In this document: piece by piece, positions 46,742 to 49,653 of the stretch
Layout: the number at the start of each line of letters is the position of its first letter
How positions within the stretch are numbered: position 1 is the stretch's first letter
Virus record (IMG/VR): IMGVR_UViG_3300020196_000062
Coordinates: 1 to 49,653 of that record
DNA: 49,653 bases
Strand: one strand, 5' to 3'
Source of the DNA: a virus
Position numbers and translations under genes: made by a program
Notes under the pieces: model-generated
Databases searched by the model: none
What the model saw: the letters and a program-made list of their open reading frames with translations, nothing else
What the model was told of the DNA's origin: nothing

Positions 46742-47665
46742 ATGTTTAATGAACTTGTCGGGCAAGATGCTGTAAAACGCAAGCTACAATTTTATATTGA
46801 AGCTTACAAAGTTACTGGATCTTTTCCGTTTCTTAATTTCATTGGAGCTAGAGGTCTTGGCAAATCAAAGTTTGCCCAAGAGTTCTCCAAGAACATCATT
46901 GGTTCCAATGGACGTAAGAAACCGCTACTGTCGCTCAACAGCAGCAGTATAAAATCGGGCAAACAGTTTTTTGAACAAGTTTTTCTGCCCCATATCAACG
47001 ATCAAGAAGTTATTGTCTTCTTTGATGAATGTCATGCGTTACCAACAGATTTTGTATATGCTTTACTGACTATTCTCAATACAGAAAAAGATAATAAAGT
47101 AGAATACACTGCTGGCGATAATGTATACAGTTTTGATTTCAAAAAACATCATTTTATATTTGCAACAACTGAGTCGCAAGATTTATTTATTCCGTTGCGC
47201 GATAGATTGACTTTCATTGAATTTTCAGATTACACTGAAGATGATTTGCAGCAAATATTTAGAATATCATTGCCAGATATACAATTTGATGATGAAGCAT
47301 TACATATTCTAGCTCAAACTAGTCGTGGTAATGCTCGCTCTTGCGTCCTCCGCGCAAGAGATGTAAAAATTTATACTGACCGACTTTCAGCGAATAAATT
47401 TACAAAAAACGACGCAATTAATTTGTTTCATATTCTAGGAGTGTTACCTCACGGTTTAAATAGAATTGAATGGCAGATACTAAATATATTGCGTAAAGAA
47501 GGTAGTTGTAGTCTATCAATGTTGGCTGCAAAAACTGGCTTGTCAAGATCCGCTATACAAAAAGATTTTGAATTATTTTTGATTAGAAAAGGACTTATCA
47601 ATATTGATGTATTGCGACATATTACTGTTCATGGTTGTAAAGTATTAGAAAGTATAAGTAAGTAA
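46742..47665 (+). CDS. RuvB-like AAA+ branch-migration ATPase
   Basis: 307 residues. FNELVGQDAVKRKLQFYIEA at the start, Walker A GARGLGKS (35-42), Walker B VFFDECHAL (Asp 95, Glu 96), sensor 1 IFATTES, arginine-finger region PLRDRLTFIEF, sensor 2 RGNARSCVLRARD. The C-terminus is a RuvB-type winged helix (IEWQILNILRKEGSCSLSML to LFLIRKGLINI). Bacterial RuvB (about 340) drives Holliday-junction migration with RuvA; no RuvA is visible, so the upstream AT-hook protein might supply DNA contact (inference). Confidence 0.84.
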   Translation: MFNELVGQDAVKRKLQFYIEAYKVTGSFPFLNFIGARGLGKSKFAQEFSKNIIGSNGRKKPLLSLNSSSIKSGKQFFEQVFLPHINDQEVIVFFDECHALPTDFVYALLTILNTEKDNKVEYTAGDNVYSFDFKKHHFIFATTESQDLFIPLRDRLTFIEFSDYTEDDLQQIFRISLPDIQFDDEALHILAQTSRGNARSCVLRARDVKIYTDRLSANKFTKNDAINLFHILGVLPHGLNRIEWQILNILRKEGSCSLSMLAAKTGLSRSAIQKDFELFLIRKGLINIDVLRHITVHGCKVLESISK

Positions 47666-47680
47666 GAAAGTATGTATGTT

Positions 47681-47752
47681 GCCTCTCAAGCATAGATGGC
47701 GATGCAGGGGTTTTGTAAACCCCAGAGCAGAGTTCAAGTCTCTGGAGAGGCT
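47681..47752 (+). tRNA. tRNA-Thr (anticodon UGU)
   Basis: Acceptor GCCTCTC/GAGAGGC, anticodon arm GGGGT-TTTGTAA-ACCCC, T-arm CAGAG-TTCAAGT-CTCTG. CCA is not encoded. First gene of a tRNA cluster, 15 bases after the RuvB-like stop. Confidence 0.92.
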
Positions 47753-47764
47753 TTAGATTTCTCC

Positions 47765-47792
47765 TTGACAATCGGTGAAAATATAATAGGTT
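47765..47792 (+). promoter_or_regulatory. Class A promoter for tRNA cluster (TTGACA-N16-TAGGTT)
   Basis: TTGACA, 16-base spacer, TAGGTT, between tRNA-Thr and tRNA-Lys. A TATAAT also lies nearby (47782-47787) but at a spacing of 11. Confidence 0.65.
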
Positions 47793-47812
47793 GTCGATGT
47801 TCTTTAAATAAT

Positions 47813-47887
47813 GCGTTCGTAGCTCAACGGTAGAGCATCGGCCTTTTAAGCCGGTGGTTGTGGATTCGAATTCCACCGGACGCACCA
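47813..47887 (+). tRNA. tRNA-Lys (anticodon UUU)
   Basis: Acceptor GCGTTCG/CGGACGC, D-stem GCTC/GAGC, anticodon arm TCGGC-CTTTTAA-GCCGG, T-arm GTGGA-TTCGAAT-TCCAC, encoded CCA. Canonical. Confidence 0.96.
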
Positions 47888-47899
47888 TTTTTTCAGATT

Positions 47900-47972
47900 T
47901 TAAGCAGTGAGGTTCACTTATATCTAACGTGTGTTAGTAATATAAGACGGGAATACGTTCCCCGCTGCTTAA
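47900..47972 (+). ncRNA. Candidate three-way-junction RNA between tRNA genes
   Basis: Not a standard tRNA but almost fully paired: P1 TTAAGCAGTG (47900-47909) with CGCTGCTTAA (47963-47972), one G-U; P2 CTTATAT/ATATAAG topped by CTAAC-GTGT-GTTAG (47917-47946, two-base bulge); P3 GGGAA-TACG-TTCCC (47949-47962), stacked on P1 with no gap. The order resembles a tRNA without a D-arm, but the loops do not fit. Likely co-transcribed with the tRNAs. Confidence 0.6.
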
Positions 47973-47998
47973 TTAATTTAATATGTAGTAGTTTCTAT

Positions 47999-48071
47999 GG
48001 GCCGTTAGCATAATGGTTTGTGCAGCGAACTCATAATTCGTCGGTTGCTGGTTCAAGTCCAGCACGGCCCA
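47999..48071 (+). tRNA. tRNA with CAU anticodon (Ile2 favoured over Met)
   Basis: Acceptor GGGCCGT/ACGGCCC, anticodon arm GCGAA-CTCATAA-TTCGT, T-arm GCTGG-TTCAAGT-CCAGC. The T-arm is the same as I recall for E. coli tRNA-Ile2, whose CAU is changed to lysidine to read AUA. Met elongator cannot be ruled out. CCA is not encoded. Confidence 0.9.
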
Positions 48072-48095
48072 CAGAGACTATTGCATATTTATTAT

Positions 48096-48167
48096 AGTCC
48101 AATAACTCAACGGCAGAGTAAACTCTTTATAAGGGTGAAGTTGTGGGTTCGAATCCCGCTTGGACTA
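48096..48167 (+). tRNA. tRNA-Ile (anticodon UAU)
   Basis: Acceptor AGTCCAA/TTGGACT, D-stem ACTC/GAGT, anticodon loop TTTATAA (anticodon TAT) on a four-pair stem with one A-G mismatch at its base, T-arm GTGGG-TTCGAAT-CCCGC. UAU reads AUA directly, which is rare in bacteria. CCA is not encoded. Confidence 0.85.
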
Positions 48168-48173
48168 TGATAT

Positions 48174-48248
48174 GGCCCATTCGTCTACTGGCTAGGACAT
48201 CAGATTTTCAATCTGGGAAAGAGGGATCGATACCCTCATGGGCTACCA
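48174..48248 (+). tRNA. tRNA-Glu (anticodon UUC)
   Basis: Acceptor GGCCCAT/ATGGGCT (one G-U), anticodon arm TCAGA-TTTTCAA-TCTGG, T-arm GAGGG-ATCGATA-CCCTC, encoded CCA. Confidence 0.93.
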
Positions 48249-48267
48249 ATTTTTGTTATTTTCAAAC

Positions 48268-48343
48268 GGCTTAGTAGACCAACGGCAGAGTCAACAGACT
48301 TAAAATCTGCAAAGTGTGGGTTCGAATCCCACCTAAGCCACCA
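48268..48343 (+). tRNA. tRNA with UAA anticodon (Leu) but short variable arm
   Basis: Acceptor GGCTTAG/CTAAGCC, anticodon loop CTTAAAA on CAGA/TCTG, T-arm GTGGG-TTCGAAT-CCCAC, encoded CCA. The anticodon should read UUA (Leu), yet the variable region is only 5 bases, while leucine tRNAs normally have a long one. The D-stem has a mismatch. It shares its D-loop and T-arm with the tRNA-Ile(UAU). Confidence 0.82.
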
Positions 48344-48364
48344 TTTTATTGTAATAATAAAAAA

Positions 48365-48373
48365 GTGTAATAT
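48365..48373 (+). promoter_or_regulatory. Class B promoter-like motif GTGTAATAT
   Basis: Exact GTGTAATAT; TAATAT ends 8 bases before the ATG of the IscU gene at 48382. Confidence 0.5.
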
Positions 48374-48381
48374 AATTATAT

Positions 48382-48777
48382 ATGAGTGATTCATACACCT
48401 TATACAATAACACAGTGATGGATCATTTTATAAATCCTCGCAACATGGGGGATTTAGCAGATGCAAATGCAATTGGTGAGGTTGGTGCGGCAGCTTGCGG
48501 CGACATAATGAAAATTAGTCTAAAAATAGACGATAAAACTAATACAGTTATTGATGCTAAGTTTAAAACATTTGGGTGTGGAAGCGCGATAGCAGCTTCT
48601 AGCATGGCTACAGAATTAATAAAAGGCAGAACTATAGATGATTTGCAAAAGAATTTTAATAACGATCAAATAGTAGAAGCTCTTGGAGGTTTACCACCTG
48701 TAAAAATTCACTGTAGTGTTTTGGCTGAAGAAGCATTACAAGCAGCTTTAGAAGATTATAAAAAAAATTTTAGATAG
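48382..48777 (+). CDS. iscU: IscU-type iron-sulfur cluster scaffold protein
   Basis: 131 residues, full family length. Starts SYTLYNNTVMDHFINPRNMG; cluster ligands Cys 39 with Asp 41 in AACGDIM, Cys 66 in FKTFGCGSAIAASS and His 110-Cys 111 in KIHCSVLAEEA. The LPPVK motif (104-108) that the HscA chaperone binds is intact. IscU builds [2Fe-2S] clusters with cysteine desulfurase IscS and passes them on; no IscS is here, so it would plug into the host system. It lies alone among tRNA genes with its own class B motif. Confidence 0.93.
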   Translation: MSDSYTLYNNTVMDHFINPRNMGDLADANAIGEVGAAACGDIMKISLKIDDKTNTVIDAKFKTFGCGSAIAASSMATELIKGRTIDDLQKNFNNDQIVEALGGLPPVKIHCSVLAEEALQAALEDYKKNFR

Positions 48778-48807
48778 CAAAAGATTTTTCCTTTTTAAAA
48801 TTTTAAC

Positions 48808-48890
48808 GTTCCCGTAGCCGAGCGGAGCTTCTACCTCCGTCATCGTAAATGGAGCTGAAAATACAGGTTCGAATCCTGTCGGGAACGCCA
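48808..48890 (+). tRNA. tRNA with ambiguous anticodon arm (Arg-UCU or Thr-CGU with 8-nt loop)
   Basis: Acceptor GTTCCCG/CGGGAAC, T-arm ACAGG-TTCGAAT-CCTGT and encoded CCA are perfect. The middle can fold two ways. Fold 1: CGGAG-CTTCTAC-CTCCG (48823-48839), a perfect 7-nt loop with anticodon UCU, but then no D-arm and a 23-base variable region. Fold 2: CTCCGT-CATCGTAA-ATGGAG (48835-48854), an 8-nt loop holding CGT. The two folds share CTCCG and exclude each other. Confidence 0.7.
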
Positions 48891-48897
48891 ATTTAGT

Positions 48898-48968
48898 TCC
48901 AGAGTAGCTCAACGGTAGAGTAGCGCACTTTAATGCGCGTGTTAGAGGTTCGAATCCTTTCTCTGGAG
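48898..48968 (+). tRNA. tRNA with 6-nt anticodon loop (UUA in anticodon position)
   Basis: Acceptor TCCAGAG/CTCTGGA, D-stem GCTC/GAGT, T-arm AGAGG-TTCGAAT-CCTTT are good. The anticodon stem GCGCA/TGCGC closes a loop of only six bases, CTTTAA. Taken from T33 the anticodon is UUA, which would read the UAA stop; alternatively it is a Lys-type CTTTTAA loop that lost one T. CCA is not encoded. Confidence 0.7.
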
Positions 48969-48975
48969 TCATCTT

Positions 48976-49653
48976 TCAATACATTTTAAATCCACTTAAA
49001 TCAACTTCATTAACTTTATATCCACTACTTAATGAAGATATTGTGTTATTTACTTCATTTATATAATTTGGTATATTTGTTGCTAAACCAGCGGAAGTTC
49101 CGAACGTCATATACCATGCGCCAATTACTACTATCTCGTTGTTGATAATAGTAGAAACAATATTGCCACTGTCGCCGCCGATCAAAGCTTCAAAATATTG
49201 CGCTCTGTTAGCATCTTTTGATATATTTATCAACGTATTTGTTGATCCAAAAGTCGTATTAATCAAGCCATTTTCACCAATTAAAGCTTTTCTCTCTTGA
49301 TCTGAATACAGCAGAGGAAAATTAATTGCGTTGCCGAAATATTTAAGATAATTAGCTGGCAATACATTATATACCTTTAGCGAAGAATCAACCTCTTTAT
49401 CTAATTCACCTATCAAGATATCAGTATTAGCAACTCTTTTCGTTTTCATAACATTGTATACAAGAGATACATTGTTGTTATTAATAAAGAAAATCATAAA
49501 TGGCGATTGCGAATAAGGTACATGATGAGCTAACAATACATGTTTCTTGGTTATAAGAGTCCCGCCGCCGACTCCTCCAAGAGGAACAACGGCAGCAGAA
49601 TAACCACTTAAATCAAGACTTTTTGCCCAACAATTATTATTTCGCGGCCAATT
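48976..49653 (-). CDS. Trypsin-like serine protease, 5' end outside window
   Basis: The frame is open to the window edge on the - strand; 225 residues are visible. GTLITKKHVLLAHHVP holds the catalytic His region, ANTDILIGELD the Asp region and ALIGGDSGNIVSTI the nucleophile Ser in GDSG, the classical chymotrypsin-fold order. The upstream part (NNNCWAKSLDLSGYSAAVVP) resembles the lead-in of extracellular proteases. It ends 8 bases from the tRNA on the other strand. It could be a virion-borne or secreted protease or a maturation protease; the neighbours beyond the window would decide. Confidence 0.8.
   Translation of the reverse strand, partial: NWPRNNNCWAKSLDLSGYSAAVVPLGGVGGGTLITKKHVLLAHHVPYSQSPFMIFFINNNNVSLVYNVMKTKRVANTDILIGELDKEVDSSLKVYNVLPANYLKYFGNAINFPLLYSDQERKALIGENGLINTTFGSTNTLINISKDANRAQYFEALIGGDSGNIVSTIINNEIVVIGAWYMTFGTSAGLATNIPNYINEVNNTISSLSSGYKVNEVDLSGFKMY

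Noticed and set aside
46567-46782. Several overlapping antisense frames in the AT-hook gene
   Set aside because: This segment is GC-richer so stops are rarer by chance; the + strand gene has a promoter, a start at the right place and an AT-hook.
47622-47888. Minus-strand open frame across tRNA-Thr and tRNA-Lys
   Set aside because: It runs antisense through two well-formed tRNA genes and has no protein-like features.
48898-48968. Evidence for ochre-codon reassignment in this phage
   Set aside because: Many clear genes here end in TAA at the expected family length, and TAG and TGA are also used as stops, so the genetic code looks standard in this window.
1-49653. CRISPR arrays, insertion sequences, integrase or attachment sites
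   Set aside because: No regularly spaced repeats, transposase or integrase genes or flanking duplications were seen. The two nucleases (5933, 26864) do not interrupt other genes.

Overview
This window is a dense, AT-rich piece of a large (jumbo-phage-like) tailed-phage genome. Almost all genes lie on the + strand, most with start and stop codons overlapping by 4 to 30 bases, and only three genes run on the - strand. It encodes an almost complete set of phage-owned replication, recombination and nucleotide enzymes, many tRNAs, rIIA/rIIB-like genes and a large number of small phage hypothetical proteins. The likely host is a Gram-negative bacterium: there is a lipoprotein and an outer-membrane beta-barrel with a C-terminal Phe. 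Within Gram-negatives, a Verrucomicrobiota-type host is a reasonable inference, because the window carries an Ig-like repeat of the type common in that phylum, a secreted EF-hand protein, a prepilin-like protein and a trypsin-like protease. This host call is inference only.

Layout. 1-1956: class II (B12-dependent) ribonucleotide reductase, cut at its 5' end. 2010-4397: small basic and virion-like proteins. 4469-10226: recombination and replication block (UvsX/RecA-like recombinase, PD-(D/E)XK nuclease, DnaB-type helicase, DnaG-type primase, RecB/Cas4-like nuclease). 10250-14173: a bacterial-type DNA polymerase III alpha subunit split into three consecutive coupled genes (PHP, DEDDh proofreading exonuclease, polymerase). 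14170-17936: ClpA/ClpC-like AAA+ unfoldase and an FtsZ/tubulin-like GTPase. 18183-21879: SSB-like gene whose start codon lies in a perfect hairpin, then a glycosyltransferase locus. 21836-24302: dUTPase, small proteins, tRNA-Ser and tRNA-Gln. 24349-28957: envelope proteins (lipoprotein, membrane PAS protein, beta-barrel), HNH nuclease, dCMP deaminase. 29094-34654: DUF736-like protein with an SSB-like tail, UV-damage endonuclease, an odd tRNA-Gly, rIIA and rIIB. 34664-45290: glycosyltransferases, C5 DNA methyltransferase, pseudopilin, phosphoesterase, ThyX and many small genes. 45391-46395: Ig-domain protein (- strand) and a candidate small RNA. 46476-47665: AT-hook protein and RuvB-like ATPase. 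47681-48968: a tRNA cluster that also holds a candidate three-way-junction RNA, an IscU gene and two tRNAs with abnormal anticodon arms. 48976-end: a trypsin-like protease on the - strand.

How it works together. The phage makes its own dNTPs (NrdJ, ThyX, dUTPase, dCMP deaminase), replisome (helicase, primase, PolIII-like polymerase plus exonuclease, SSB candidates) and recombination machinery (UvsX, RecB-like nuclease, RuvB-like motor). Two promoter signals stand out. Class A is TTGACA, a spacer of exactly 16, then TAnnnT (14 sites found by eye); nine sites sit only 6-9 bases before the start codon, which implies leaderless or nearly leaderless mRNAs. Class B is the 9-mer GTGTAATAT, usually 6-8 bases before an ATG. 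Several class A promoters follow a terminator hairpin within 2-4 bases, making single-gene cassettes. All calls were made by reading the sequence; no database search was run.
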